Positions 15,283-23,460 are shown, counted from the first letter of the stretch. The stretch is 42,168 nucleotides of DNA from Novosphingobium album (ex Hu et al. 2023) (GCF_022832385.1 NZ_JALHLE010000032.1:1-42168); one strand, 5' to 3'. A program made the numbers and translations. Notes: generated by a model not told the origin, from the letters alone.

Positions 15283-15856
15283 CAAGTACACTCCGCGCCT
15301 TCGTACCAAGTACGACGCCGAAATCGTCAAGGCTATGACCGAGAAGTTCGGTTATTCCAACCCGATGCAGGTGCCCAAGATCGAGAAGATCACGCTCAAC
15401 ATGGGCGTGGGCGAAGCGAGCCAGGACAAGAAGAAGGTCCAGACCGCTGCTGCCGAGATGGAAGCCATCGCTGGCCAGAAGCCGGTGATCACCAAGGCCC
15501 GCAAGTCGATTGCGCAGTTCAAGCTGCGTGAAGGCATGCCGATCGGCTGCAAGGTGACGCTGCGCCGCGAGCGTATGTATGAATTCCTCGATCGCCTCAT
15601 CACGATCGCGATGCCTCGCATCCGCGACTTCCGTGGCCTGAACGCGAAGTCGTTCGACGGACGCGGCAACTATGCGATGGGTCTCAAGGAGCAGATCATC
15701 TTCCCGGAGATCAGCTACGACAAGATCGAGAAGGTGCGTGGCATGGACATCATCGTCACCACCACCGCCAAGACCGACGAGGAAGCGCGCGAACTGCTGC
15801 GTCTTTTCGGTTTCCCGTTCCCGGCTGAAGAGTCGGAACAGAAGGAAGCGGCGTGA
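15275..15856 (+). CDS. rplE: 50S ribosomal protein L5
   Basis: L5 (uL5), 193 residues, the core of the 5S RNP and a contact to the P-site tRNA. The MQVPKIEKITLNMGVGEAS block and RGLNAKSFDGRGNYAMGLKEQIIFPEI are diagnostic. It starts within rplX (8-base overlap). Slightly longer than E. coli L5 because of a charged C-terminal tail. The 26-base gap to rpsN is short. Confidence 0.98.
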   Translation: MADKYTPRLRTKYDAEIVKAMTEKFGYSNPMQVPKIEKITLNMGVGEASQDKKKVQTAAAEMEAIAGQKPVITKARKSIAQFKLREGMPIGCKVTLRRERMYEFLDRLITIAMPRIRDFRGLNAKSFDGRGNYAMGLKEQIIFPEISYDKIEKVRGMDIIVTTTAKTDEEARELLRLFGFPFPAEESEQKEAA

Positions 15857-15882
15857 GCCGCTGAGAAAGAGAGCTTAAGTCC

Positions 15883-16188
15883 ATGGCGAAACTGAGTTCC
15901 GTGAACAAGAACGAGCGTCGTAAGAAGCTCGTCAAGAAGTATGCAGGCAAGTACGCGCGCCTCAAGGCGATCGCTGACGATGAATCGCTCGACGAAACCG
16001 AGCGCCTCATTGCCCGCCTCAAGCTGGCCGAGATCCCCCGCAACGGCAACCCGACCCGGGTTCGCAACCGTTGCGCCACGACCGGTCGTCCGCGCGGTTA
16101 CTACCGCAAGTTCGGCCTGTGCCGCGTCGAGCTGCGTGATCTTGCCAATAAGGGCATGATCCCTGGCGTGACCAAGTCGAGCTGGTAA
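15883..16188 (+). CDS. rpsN: 30S ribosomal protein S14
   Basis: S14 (uS14), 101 residues, the long zinc-free type: the region NRCATTGRPRGYYRKFGLCR has single cysteines instead of paired CxxC motifs. It sits in the 30S head with S3 and S10. The tail GMIPGVTKSSW is the standard ending. The ribosome site before the ATG is weak (GAGAGCTTAAG). Confidence 0.98.
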   Translation: MAKLSSVNKNERRKKLVKKYAGKYARLKAIADDESLDETERLIARLKLAEIPRNGNPTRVRNRCATTGRPRGYYRKFGLCRVELRDLANKGMIPGVTKSSW

Positions 16189-16202
16189 GGGAATAGACGA
16201 AG

Positions 16203-16598
16203 ATGGCTATGACCGATCCTCTGGGTGATATGCTCACCCGCATCCGCAACGGCCAGCGCGCGAAGAAGGACTCCGTCCTGTCGCCGGCCTCCAAGCTTCG
16301 TGCCCGCGTGCTCGAAGTGCTCCAGCGCGAAGGCTACATTCGTGGCTACAGCGAAGATGCCACCGGCGCTCACCCGCAGCTGCGCATCGAGCTGAAGTAT
16401 TTCGAAGGCGAGCCCGCGATCAAGCACGTGCAGCGCGTCTCCAAGCCGGGCCGCCGCGTCTACTCGGGTTCGAAGGAACTTCCGGTGGTGCGCAACGGCC
16501 TTGGCATCACCATCGTCTCGACGCCGAAGGGCGTGCTTTCCGACGCGGAAGCTCGTCTGCAGAACGTCGGCGGCGAAGTGCTCGCGGAGGTATTCTGA
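16203..16598 (+). CDS. rpsH: 30S ribosomal protein S8
   Basis: S8 (uS8), 131 residues, a primary binder of the 16S central domain; in E. coli it is the repressor of the spc operon through a site in rplE mRNA. TDPLGDMLTRIRNGQRAKK and the STPKGVLSDAEARLQNVGGEVLAEVF end are typical. An ATG two codons later (16209) is a possible alternative start. The TGA overlaps the rplF ATG. Confidence 0.98.
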   Translation: MAMTDPLGDMLTRIRNGQRAKKDSVLSPASKLRARVLEVLQREGYIRGYSEDATGAHPQLRIELKYFEGEPAIKHVQRVSKPGRRVYSGSKELPVVRNGLGITIVSTPKGVLSDAEARLQNVGGEVLAEVF

Positions 16599-17131
16599 TG
16601 AGCCGCATTGGTAAGAAGCCGGTTGCGATCCCGGGCGGTGTTACCGCCGCGATCGACAACGGCGTCCTCTCGGTGAAGGGGCCCAAGGGCACCCTGACAA
16701 TGGGCCTTTCGGACCTCGTGACCTACTCGGTCGAGGAAGCTTCGATCGCCGTGCAGCCGGTGAACCAGACCAAGGCTGCCCGCAGCCACTGGGGCATGCA
16801 GCGCACGCTTGTCTCGAACCTGATCGAAGGCGTGACCCAGGGTTACACCAAGGTCCTCGAGATCAAGGGCGTCGGTTACCGTGCGGCCGCTCAGGGCAAG
16901 ACCCTGAAGCTGCAGCTCGGCTACTCGCACGACGTGGACATCGACGTGCCTGAAGGCATCGAGATCAAGACCCCGGATAACACCACGGTCGAGATCTCCG
17001 GTATCGACAAGCAGAAGGTCGGCCAGCTCGCGGCCGAGATCCGCCGCTGGCGCAAGCCCGAACCCTACAAGGGCAAGGGTATCAAGTACCGCGGCGAGTT
17101 CATCTTCCGCAAGGAAGGGAAGAAGAAGTAA
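16598..17131 (+). CDS. rplF: 50S ribosomal protein L6
   Basis: L6 (uL6), 177 residues, near the factor-binding site of the 50S subunit. The MSRIGKKPVAIPGGV start, the KVLEIKGVGYRA block and the C-terminal PEPYKGKGIKY motif are diagnostic. It is translationally coupled on both sides: TGATG with rpsH and TAATG with rplR. Confidence 0.98.
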   Translation: MSRIGKKPVAIPGGVTAAIDNGVLSVKGPKGTLTMGLSDLVTYSVEEASIAVQPVNQTKAARSHWGMQRTLVSNLIEGVTQGYTKVLEIKGVGYRAAAQGKTLKLQLGYSHDVDIDVPEGIEIKTPDNTTVEISGIDKQKVGQLAAEIRRWRKPEPYKGKGIKYRGEFIFRKEGKKK

Positions 17132-17469
17132 TGGCAAAGCTTTCCCTTTTCGAACGCCGCCGCCGGCGCGTCCGTACCGCTCTTCGCGCCCGTTCGGGCG
17201 ACCGTCCGCGTCTGTCGGTGCACCGCACCGGCCGTCACATCTACGCGCAGATCATCGACGATGCGCAGGGCCGCACCGTTGCCGCCGCCAATACGCTTGG
17301 TGGCAAGGGCACCGATGTCGACTCCGCCACTCGCGTGGGCAAGGAGCTCGCCGAGGCTGCCAAGAAGGCGGGCGTCACTTCTGTCGTGTTCGATCGCGGC
17401 GGTTTCCTGTTCCATGGCCGCGTCAAGGCGCTGGCCGAAGCCGCCCGTGAAGGCGGGCTGGAGTTCTGA
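17131..17469 (+). CDS. rplR: 50S ribosomal protein L18
   Basis: L18 (uL18), 112 residues, which binds 5S rRNA together with L5. The basic N-terminus (ERRRRRVRTALRAR), RPRLSVHRTGRHIYAQIIDD and FDRGGFLFHGRVKALAEAAREGGLEF are diagnostic. It overlaps the rplF stop by one base, and rpsE begins 2 bases after its stop. Confidence 0.98.
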   Translation: MAKLSLFERRRRRVRTALRARSGDRPRLSVHRTGRHIYAQIIDDAQGRTVAAANTLGGKGTDVDSATRVGKELAEAAKKAGVTSVVFDRGGFLFHGRVKALAEAAREGGLEF

Positions 17470-17471
17470 TC

Positions 17472-18176
17472 ATGGCAGACGAAAACACCATCGAACAGCC
17501 GGTCGCGGCTGAAGCGCCCCAGGCCGAAGCCAACGAAGGCGGCCGTGGCCGCCGTGGCCGTGGCGAACGCGGTGAGCGTGGCGGGCGTGGCCGTGGCGAT
17601 CGCGGCGACCGCCGTGGCCGCCGTGACGACGAGGAGCAGGGTGAAGAGCTGATCGAAAAGCTCGTTCACATCAACCGCGTCTCGAAGACCGTGAAGGGCG
17701 GCAAGCGCTTCGGTTTCGCCGCTCTGGTCGTCGTCGGTGACGGCAAGGGCCGCGTCGGCTTCGGTCACGCCAAGGCTCGCGAAGTGCCCGAGGCGATCAC
17801 CAAGGCGACCGCTTCGGCAAAGAAGAAGATGATCCGCGTCGCACTGAAGGAGGGCCGCACCCTCCATCATGACGGCAAGGGCCACTTCGGTGCGGGCCGT
17901 GTCAACGTCCGCACGGCTCCTGCCGGTACCGGCATCATCGCCGGCGGTCCGATGCGCGCCGTGTTCGAGAGCCTGGGCGTCGCTGACGTCGTGACCAAGT
18001 CGGTCGGCACCTCGAACCCGTACAACATGATCCGCGCTACGTTCGACGCGCTGACCAGCCAGACTTCGCCGAAGTCGGTGGCCCAGCGCCGTGGCAAGAA
18101 AGTCGCTGACCTTCTCGGCCGCGGTGGCGCCAGCGAGGTGGAGGCCGAGGCCGCCGCCGAAGCTATCGTGGAGTAA
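17472..18176 (+). CDS. rpsE: 30S ribosomal protein S5 with Arg/Gly-rich extension
   Basis: S5 (uS5), 234 residues, part of the mRNA entry channel; changes in its N-terminal loop can give spectinomycin resistance. The double-stranded RNA-binding fold starts near residue 58 (ELIEKLVHINRVSKTVKGG) and the C-terminal domain contains APAGTGIIAGGPMRAVFE. Before it lies an unusual extension: an acidic segment, then residues 23-51, almost only Arg and Gly with a few Asp/Glu, rich in RG and RGG. An acidic Ala/Glu tail ends the protein. Total length is about 65 residues above E. coli S5. Confidence 0.98.
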   Translation: MADENTIEQPVAAEAPQAEANEGGRGRRGRGERGERGGRGRGDRGDRRGRRDDEEQGEELIEKLVHINRVSKTVKGGKRFGFAALVVVGDGKGRVGFGHAKAREVPEAITKATASAKKKMIRVALKEGRTLHHDGKGHFGAGRVNVRTAPAGTGIIAGGPMRAVFESLGVADVVTKSVGTSNPYNMIRATFDALTSQTSPKSVAQRRGKKVADLLGRGGASEVEAEAAAEAIVE

Positions 18177-18182
18177 TCGACC

Positions 18183-18359
18183 ATGGCCAAGATCAAGATC
18201 AAGCAGATCGGTTCGCCGATCCGTCGCCCCGAGAGCCAGAAGAAGATCCTCATCGGTCTGGGCCTCGGCAAGATGCACCGCGTCGTGGAGCTGGAAGACA
18301 CCGCCGAAGTGCGCGGTGCCATCGCCAAGCTGCCGCACATGGTTGCTATCGTCGACTGA
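18183..18359 (+). CDS. rpmD: 50S ribosomal protein L30
   Basis: L30 (uL30), 58 residues, a small 50S protein. The translation MAKIKIKQIGSPIRRPESQK, then a conserved ILIGLGLGKMHRVVELEDT, ends in HMVAIVD, as in the family. GGAG in the end of rpsE is the ribosome site, 6 bases after the rpsE stop. In the usual order rplO comes next, but here a terminator follows at once and rplO is 3 kb away. Confidence 0.97.
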   Translation: MAKIKIKQIGSPIRRPESQKKILIGLGLGKMHRVVELEDTAEVRGAIAKLPHMVAIVD

Positions 18360-18386
18360 GCCTTTCGGCATCGGTACGAAATCAGG

Positions 18387-18420
18387 AAGGCCCCGGTGGA
18401 AACGCCGGGGCCTTTCGTTT
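18387..18420 (+). terminator. Intrinsic terminator after rpmD
   Basis: A perfect 10-pair stem, AAGGCCCCGG (18387-18396) with CCGGGGCCTT (18405-18414), an 8-base loop and a broken T-run (TTTCGTTT). It ends the S10-spc transcript after rpmD and isolates the next two genes. Confidence 0.88.
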
Positions 18421-18505
18421 GGGTGGCGTCTTCCTCTCGCCCTCTTTCCCCGGCTCGCGTCTGTGCTATGCGCGCAGGCCCGGTCATTCCAATCTGGAGC
18501 AGGTC

Positions 18506-19696
18506 TTGAAGGTCAAGGGATTCGCCATCGGCGCTGCGTGTCTTGCGTCCATGGCGGTCGCCGGGTGCACACCTGGCGAGACGCAGCCCGATGTCATGAC
18601 GGACGGCGCTGAAGTGGCGCATTGCGGCGACTTTCGGGCGAATCCCGAAAGACTTGCGGAGATGCGTCGTTCGGATGAGGCGCTGTTCAAGGCAGTTCGT
18701 GGATCGCAACCGGATCCGGCGCAGGAAGCGAAGAAGGCCATTGATGCCGGTGACTACCGCCTCGCTGCAGCGACCACGCCAGATGGCGTCACTACTGAAC
18801 TCTATGATGCACAATGCCGTGTGCTGGGCGGGCTGAGGCCATGGACTGTGCGCGCGCTGGCCTTTGTGCCAGATGAAGCGGCCGCGCTGGGGAAAGGGCC
18901 GGACGACAAAGTGACCGATTTCGGTCGACGCTACAATGCGGCCGTCCTGTCCGATCCACGTTACCCCTATGCCGACATCTGCCGGGAACTGGACCGTGCG
19001 GGGACCAGTCCCGATTTTTCCGATGCCGGTGAAAAGGGTATCGAACTGCCTTACGGCTTCGCGGAACTGGGGCCGGCGCGCATGGCCTATGGCTTGGGGG
19101 CGGCGGCGCGACGCGGCTCGGTTTACGACATCAATGTGCTGATCAACCGTGACAAGCAAGATGTGAACTCGCCCGATATGTTCGGTATGACGCCGCTGGC
19201 CTGGGCAGTTGCCTATCATCGTTGGCCTGCTGCCGAAGCGTTGCTGCAGGCCAAGGCGAGCCCTACCGGCGGATCATGCCAGACCGCGATTGACCGCGAA
19301 TCACCGCTGCAGGTCGCGCGGATCATGCGCTGGTCGGGCATGATCCGGCGTCTGCGCCCACTGGTAACCGAGGAAGAGTTCGCAAACTTGCGCCAGAAGC
19401 CGAGGTGGGAGGACGCCAGCCTGTCCGAGCTGAATCACGCGCTGGCCGAACTCAAGGACCGCTACGACAAGGTGTTGAGCCAGCGGCCGTTCTCGCGCCA
19501 CGACGTCCTGTTCGACATTGATGCGAAGGGCAACTCGACGTCCTGCCGCATGGAACCTGGCTCGAATTCGCCTGAGTTCGACAAGGAGCTGTGCGATCTG
19601 GCGATAGACATCGTGCATTGGGCGCCGGCGCGCGATGCGTTCGGCACGCCGGTGCCCGAAAGCGCCAAGCTGGTGGTGGGGATCGGGGGAACGTAA
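18506..19696 (+). CDS. Lipoprotein with ankyrin-like and TonB_C-like parts
   Basis: A 396-residue predicted lipoprotein. The signal peptide ends in a lipobox, VAGC, with Cys21 as the lipidation site. The middle (about 205-290) has an ankyrin-like repeat, including MFGMTPLAWAVAYHRWPAAEALLQAKASP. The last 60 residues, from about 333, resemble a TonB C-terminal domain: DVLFDIDAKGNSTSCRM, then PEFDKELCDLA and WAPARDAFGTPVPES. The start chosen is TTG at 18506 (TGGAG 6 bases before); the frame is open to an ATG at 18419 that falls on the terminator. A TATGCG -10-like box is at 18467. It lies in the split of the spc operon. Function unknown, possibly envelope. Confidence 0.8.
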   Translation: MKVKGFAIGAACLASMAVAGCTPGETQPDVMTDGAEVAHCGDFRANPERLAEMRRSDEALFKAVRGSQPDPAQEAKKAIDAGDYRLAAATTPDGVTTELYDAQCRVLGGLRPWTVRALAFVPDEAAALGKGPDDKVTDFGRRYNAAVLSDPRYPYADICRELDRAGTSPDFSDAGEKGIELPYGFAELGPARMAYGLGAAARRGSVYDINVLINRDKQDVNSPDMFGMTPLAWAVAYHRWPAAEALLQAKASPTGGSCQTAIDRESPLQVARIMRWSGMIRRLRPLVTEEEFANLRQKPRWEDASLSELNHALAELKDRYDKVLSQRPFSRHDVLFDIDAKGNSTSCRMEPGSNSPEFDKELCDLAIDIVHWAPARDAFGTPVPESAKLVVGIGGT

Positions 19697-19703
19697 ACCG
19701 GCG

Positions 19704-21197
19704 TCAGGGCTTCCGTGCGCCCGGAGCAGGAGGCTTGCGGCAGTTCGCCCATACATCCACAGTATTTTCGTTTAGCCAGTCGGGTGCCGAAACGCGCGCC
19801 ACGAGCTTGCAGTGGGCGTGAAAATAGGCGCGCACGATATTGTCGGTTTCAAGGTTAGGTGGCCCTTGCCGCGGCCGTGGAGCGGCTATGATAGTGCTGG
19901 GCCGCATCGCGAGCACCCGCTTTACCTCCCCGAGCGTCGACAAGGTACTGACGTCCTTTTCCTTCAGATCGCCAAGGTGTGCGGTGAAGACCAGAGGCGT
20001 AGGGAACGCCGTGCCGGTCATCGTGTAGAGCTGGTGCGGGCCGTCGAAGACGAACAGTGGGCCACCGTCGTCATGCGTGCGGATGGCCTGGCTCAGTTCC
20101 GCGAAGGCGGCGCGGGAGCGGCGGGCGTGGGCGAAGTCCAGAACCTGACTGCCGCTCAGCGCGAGCCAGCTGATCGCGGCGAGGGCGAAGGGGCCGATCC
20201 ATTTGCGGCCAAGAAAGGCGGCGCTGGCGACGCTCAAAGGCACCAGGAACGGCAGTGCATAATGCATGAAGAAATGCGGGGTCGAGGCGACACCGATGAA
20301 AGCAGCGAGCAGCCACAGCAGCATGAACCGGCGGCTGCGGTCCGGCATTTCGGGGAGAGCGAGAACGGCGACCACCAGCAGGGGGGCGAGGCGTGAGAAC
20401 ATGATCGCGAAACGGATCGCCGAAGAAGGCCAGTTGGTCGTCTTGGCAAAGTTCGATGTTATCATAGCGTTCCAGTAGACCGCCCAGTCGCCCGCAAGGG
20501 CGTAGATCGCTGCAATGAGAAGGAATGGTGCGGCACCGGTAAGCGCCCAGACTGCAACGGTAAGGCCCGGCGGGCGTCTCGACCGGGGCGAGCCTAGCAG
20601 CACGCTGCTGCACCATAGACCTACGAACGCGGCTTCAAAAAAGGCCGTGGTCTTTATGGTGATCGCGATCCCGGCCAGCAGCATGGCCAAGTGGCTGCTC
20701 GCGGGCACGAGTCCTTTGCGCAAGGTGGGTGTGGCGCGCAGTGCCAGTAGCACCGCCAGCGCGATGAACAGGTTGTAGAAGACGGGGCTCTGGCCGCCGT
20801 AGCCCTGAAACGGTGTCAGAAAGACAAGATAGGTCAGGCCGGCCAGCACCGCGCCTTGGCGATTGGTCCAGAGCAGGGCGATGCGCCCGATGACAAAGGC
20901 GGTCGTTGCGGCAAACGCGGTCGCTACGAGTTGGTACGCTATCGGCTTCGTCGAAATGCCGGTGATGAGGTAGTAGAGGAAAAACAGCCCCCACGGTTTT
21001 CGGTCCCACACATCGACATAGGGAACCGCGCCGTGGTGCATGGCGATGCCCACAGTCTGATAGAACGTCTCGTCTCCGCCCACGTTGGGATCGCCGAAAG
21101 TACTGGCGCGCAGGACGAACGCGGCAAGGAGCAGAACCGCAAAGGGCAATGGCCCGAACGAAACGGTAGGCTGGCGGCAGCCGCTGGAAACGGGCAA
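19704..21197 (-). CDS. GT39-type membrane glycosyltransferase
   Basis: A 497-residue polytopic membrane protein like ArnT/PMT (glycosyltransferase family 39), which moves a sugar from a polyprenyl-phosphate donor in the periplasm. After the first membrane segment comes the family's loop with acidic residues, GDPNVGGDETFYQTVG, followed by VPYVDVWDRKPWGLFFLYY. About 10-12 hydrophobic segments follow, then a C-terminal periplasmic part with no membrane span. The start is uncertain: TTG at 21197 has GGAG at suitable spacing; an ATG at 21308 would overlap the rplO promoter. It converges on the lipoprotein gene with 7 bases between stops. Confidence 0.8.
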   Translation of the reverse strand: MPVSSGCRQPTVSFGPLPFAVLLLAAFVLRASTFGDPNVGGDETFYQTVGIAMHHGAVPYVDVWDRKPWGLFFLYYLITGISTKPIAYQLVATAFAATTAFVIGRIALLWTNRQGAVLAGLTYLVFLTPFQGYGGQSPVFYNLFIALAVLLALRATPTLRKGLVPASSHLAMLLAGIAITIKTTAFFEAAFVGLWCSSVLLGSPRSRRPPGLTVAVWALTGAAPFLLIAAIYALAGDWAVYWNAMITSNFAKTTNWPSSAIRFAIMFSRLAPLLVVAVLALPEMPDRSRRFMLLWLLAAFIGVASTPHFFMHYALPFLVPLSVASAAFLGRKWIGPFALAAISWLALSGSQVLDFAHARRSRAAFAELSQAIRTHDDGGPLFVFDGPHQLYTMTGTAFPTPLVFTAHLGDLKEKDVSTLSTLGEVKRVLAMRPSTIIAAPRPRQGPPNLETDNIVRAYFHAHCKLVARVSAPDWLNENTVDVWANCRKPPAPGARKP

Positions 21198-21266
21198 GAA
21201 CTGGCTCCGGGGAAACGGGCGGGACTGCCCTTGGGTAGCCTTTGCGCGAATCGCTGAAAAGGGGGC

Positions 21267-21295
21267 GTGACATTTGTACCGGCATCCGCTAGGGG
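21267..21295 (+). promoter_or_regulatory. Putative rplO promoter, GTGACA-N17-TAGGGG
   Basis: GTGACA (21267-21272), a 17-base spacer and TAGGGGCGCC (from 21290). It lies 47 bases before the rplO ATG and gives a leader of about 40 bases. Five of six -35 bases match TTGACA. The -10 box is the same as those before tuf and rpsJ. Needed here because rplO is cut off from the rest of the spc operon. Confidence 0.65.
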
Positions 21296-21341
21296 CGCCG
21301 CTTCCCATCAAGCGCGACAAAAGCGAAAGCGAGTGCAGACT

Positions 21342-21821
21342 ATGAAACTGAATGATATCCGCGACAACTCGGGCGCCCGTCACCGCCGCATGCGCGTCGG
21401 CCGTGGCATCGGCTCGGGCAAGGGCAAGACCAGCGGTCGTGGCCAGAAGGGTGCGAAGGCGCGCTCGGGCGTTTCGATCGCCGGCTTCGAGGGCGGCCAG
21501 ATGCCGCTTCACATGCGCCTGCCGAAGCGCGGCTTCAACAACAAGAAATTCGCCAAGGACTATGCAGAAGTGAACCTGGGTCTCGTGCAGCAGGCGATCG
21601 ACGCCGGCAAGCTCGACATCTCGGCCACTGTCGATCATGCGGCCCTGAAGGGCGCCGGTCTTGCTCGTGGCGGCAAGGACGGTGTGCGCCTGCTCGGCAA
21701 GGGTGAACTGACCGCCAAGGTCGAGTTCAACGTTGCCGGTGCCTCGAAGGGCGCCGTCGCTGCGGTCGAAAAGGCTGGCGGTTCGGTGATCCTTCCTGCC
21801 AAGGAAGCCGTCGAGGCCTGA
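21342..21821 (+). CDS. rplO: 50S ribosomal protein L15
   Basis: L15 (uL15), 159 residues, a late 50S assembly protein. MKLNDIRDNSGARHRRMRVGRGIGSGKGKTSGRGQKGAKAR and GFEGGQMPLHMRLPKRGF are diagnostic. The frame is open upstream to 21267, but the ATG at 21342 matches the family's N-terminus. In most bacteria L15 directly follows L30; here it starts a new transcription unit with secY and adk. Confidence 0.98.
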   Translation: MKLNDIRDNSGARHRRMRVGRGIGSGKGKTSGRGQKGAKARSGVSIAGFEGGQMPLHMRLPKRGFNNKKFAKDYAEVNLGLVQQAIDAGKLDISATVDHAALKGAGLARGGKDGVRLLGKGELTAKVEFNVAGASKGAVAAVEKAGGSVILPAKEAVEA

Positions 21822-21846
21822 TAGGCATCGTAGCCTGAAGAAACCG

Positions 21847-21885
21847 GGAGGGCGGGCGCCTGGCGCTTCGCCCTCCTGTGCTTTT
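21847..21885 (+). terminator. Attenuator-like hairpin between rplO and secY
   Basis: GGAGGGCG (21847-21854) pairs perfectly with CGCCCTCC (21869-21876), a 14-base loop, then TGTGCTTTT. It could be a weak terminator for rplO, with a separate promoter for secY following. Confidence 0.6.
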
Positions 21886-21933
21886 CGGGACATGCGTCCT
21901 TCGTGGCAGTGGTTTTCTGGGGACAGGGCTTTC

Positions 21934-21957
21934 AGACATTCTACGAATGTCTATATG
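21934..21957 (+). promoter_or_regulatory. Palindrome and -10-like box upstream of secY
   Basis: A perfect palindrome AGACATTC-TAC-GAATGTCT (21934-21952) is immediately followed by TATATG (21952-21957), a good -10 box. The region where a -35 would lie is only CTTTCA/TTTCAG. A regulator bound to the palindrome would cover the spacer. The start of secY is about 85 bases further on. Confidence 0.5.
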
Positions 21958-22042
21958 GCCAGTTCCGCTCCGGGGTTCGACAAGGCAGACGGCAGTCGCT
22001 AAGGCCGAATCCGACAAGACAATTCGAGGCATTCTGTAAGTC

Positions 22043-23410
22043 ATGGCTTCTCGCGCCGACAACATCGCAAGCTCGCTCAGCCTGGCCAATTTTTCCAAGG
22101 CGACCGAGCTCAAGAACCGCATCTGGTTTACGATCGGCGCGCTGATCGTCTTCCGCTTTCTGAGCTTCGTGCCGCTGCCGGGTGTGAACCCGCTGATCCT
22201 CGAATCGCTCTACAGCAAGACGCAGGGCGGCATTCTCGACCTGTTCAACACCTTTTCGGGCGGATCTCTCTCGCGCATGAGCCTCATCGCGCTCGGCGTC
22301 ATGCCATACATCACCGCGTCGATCGTGGTGCAGCTGGCTGCGTCGCTTCATCCGGCGCTAATGGCGCTGAAGAAGGAAGGCGAGGCCGGTCGCAAGAAGC
22401 TGAACCAGTACACGCGCTACGGCACTGTCGGCCTCTGCGCCCTGCAGGGTTACTTCCTTGCCGTGAGCCTGGAGGCTTATGGTGCTTCGAGTGGCCTGCA
22501 GGCGGTGGTCGATCCGGGCGTGATGTTTCGCGTCGGCGCGGTCATCTCGCTGGTCGGTGGCACCATGTTCCTGCTGTGGCTGGGTGAGCAGATCACCTCG
22601 CGCGGGATCGGCAACGGCGTGTCGCTGATCATCATGGCGGGCATTGTCGCCCAGATGCCGACTTTCGCGAGCAACCTTGGCCAAGCCTACAGTGCTGGTG
22701 ACACGGGTTCGGTCCTGATCATTTCTTTGATCGCGTTGATCATCGCGATGATCCTGCTGATCTGCTTCTTCGAGCGTGCCACGCGCCGTCTGCTGATCCA
22801 GTATCCCAAGCGCGCCACCCAGCGTGGCATGATGCAGGCGGATCGCAGTCACCTGCCGCTCAAGCTCAACACCGCGGGCGTGATCCCTCCGATCTTCGCA
22901 AGCTCGCTGCTGCTGCTGCCGCTGACCATCACGCAGTTCGCCGGCAATTCGCTGAGCCCGGAATCGACGATGGGCAAGGTCGTGGTGTCGTTGAACCAGT
23001 ACCTGGGCCACGGAAAGCCGCTCTACATGCTGCTGTACGCAGCAGGTATCGTGTTCTTCAGCTTCTTCTACACCGCCGTCGTCTTCAATCCGGAGGAAAC
23101 GGCCGACAACCTGAAGAAGAACGGTGGCTTCATTCCTGGCATCCGCCCGGGCGCGCGCACCGCTGAATATCTCGACTACGTGCTGACGCGCGTGACGGTG
23201 ATCGGTGCGATCTACCTCACTATCGTCTGCACGGTTCCTGAGTACTTCCTGTCGATGACAGGCTTGCCGCTCCTGTTCATGGGTGGCACCAGTCTGCTGA
23301 TCGTCGTCAACGTGACTGTGGATACGATCACGCAGATTCAGTCGCACCTGCTGGCGCACCAGTACGGCGACCTCATAAAGAAAGCGAAACTGAAAGGCCG
23401 TCTGCGCTGA
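22043..23410 (+). CDS. secY: Preprotein translocase subunit SecY
   Basis: SecY, 455 residues, the channel-forming subunit of the Sec translocon in the inner membrane. Ten hydrophobic segments are visible. The plug/early segment LSFVPLPGVNP, ALGVMPYITASIVVQL, the loop GLWLGEQIT-like LLWLGEQITSRGIGNGVSLII and the cytoplasmic loop with ETADNLKKNGGFIPGIRPG are all standard. Length is slightly above E. coli SecY. The gap to rplO is 221 bases, unusually long, and holds a hairpin and a promoter-like palindrome. Confidence 0.99.
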   Translation: MASRADNIASSLSLANFSKATELKNRIWFTIGALIVFRFLSFVPLPGVNPLILESLYSKTQGGILDLFNTFSGGSLSRMSLIALGVMPYITASIVVQLAASLHPALMALKKEGEAGRKKLNQYTRYGTVGLCALQGYFLAVSLEAYGASSGLQAVVDPGVMFRVGAVISLVGGTMFLLWLGEQITSRGIGNGVSLIIMAGIVAQMPTFASNLGQAYSAGDTGSVLIISLIALIIAMILLICFFERATRRLLIQYPKRATQRGMMQADRSHLPLKLNTAGVIPPIFASSLLLLPLTITQFAGNSLSPESTMGKVVVSLNQYLGHGKPLYMLLYAAGIVFFSFFYTAVVFNPEETADNLKKNGGFIPGIRPGARTAEYLDYVLTRVTVIGAIYLTIVCTVPEYFLSMTGLPLLFMGGTSLLIVVNVTVDTITQIQSHLLAHQYGDLIKKAKLKGRLR

Positions 23411-23460
23411 GGCCATGAGCTGAAGGCGGGAGATGATAAGGCATTTTTGAGGGGTAAGGC

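Noticed and set aside
18419..18505. ATG at 18419 as the start of the ankyrin-like lipoprotein
   Set aside because: It would begin on the T-run of the rpmD terminator and put 29 residues before the signal peptide; TTG at 18506 has a ribosome site and gives a proper lipobox.
17867..19219. A 450-codon minus-strand frame across rpsE, rpmD and the terminator
   Set aside because: It crosses a strong terminator and three genes of the other strand; no plausible product.
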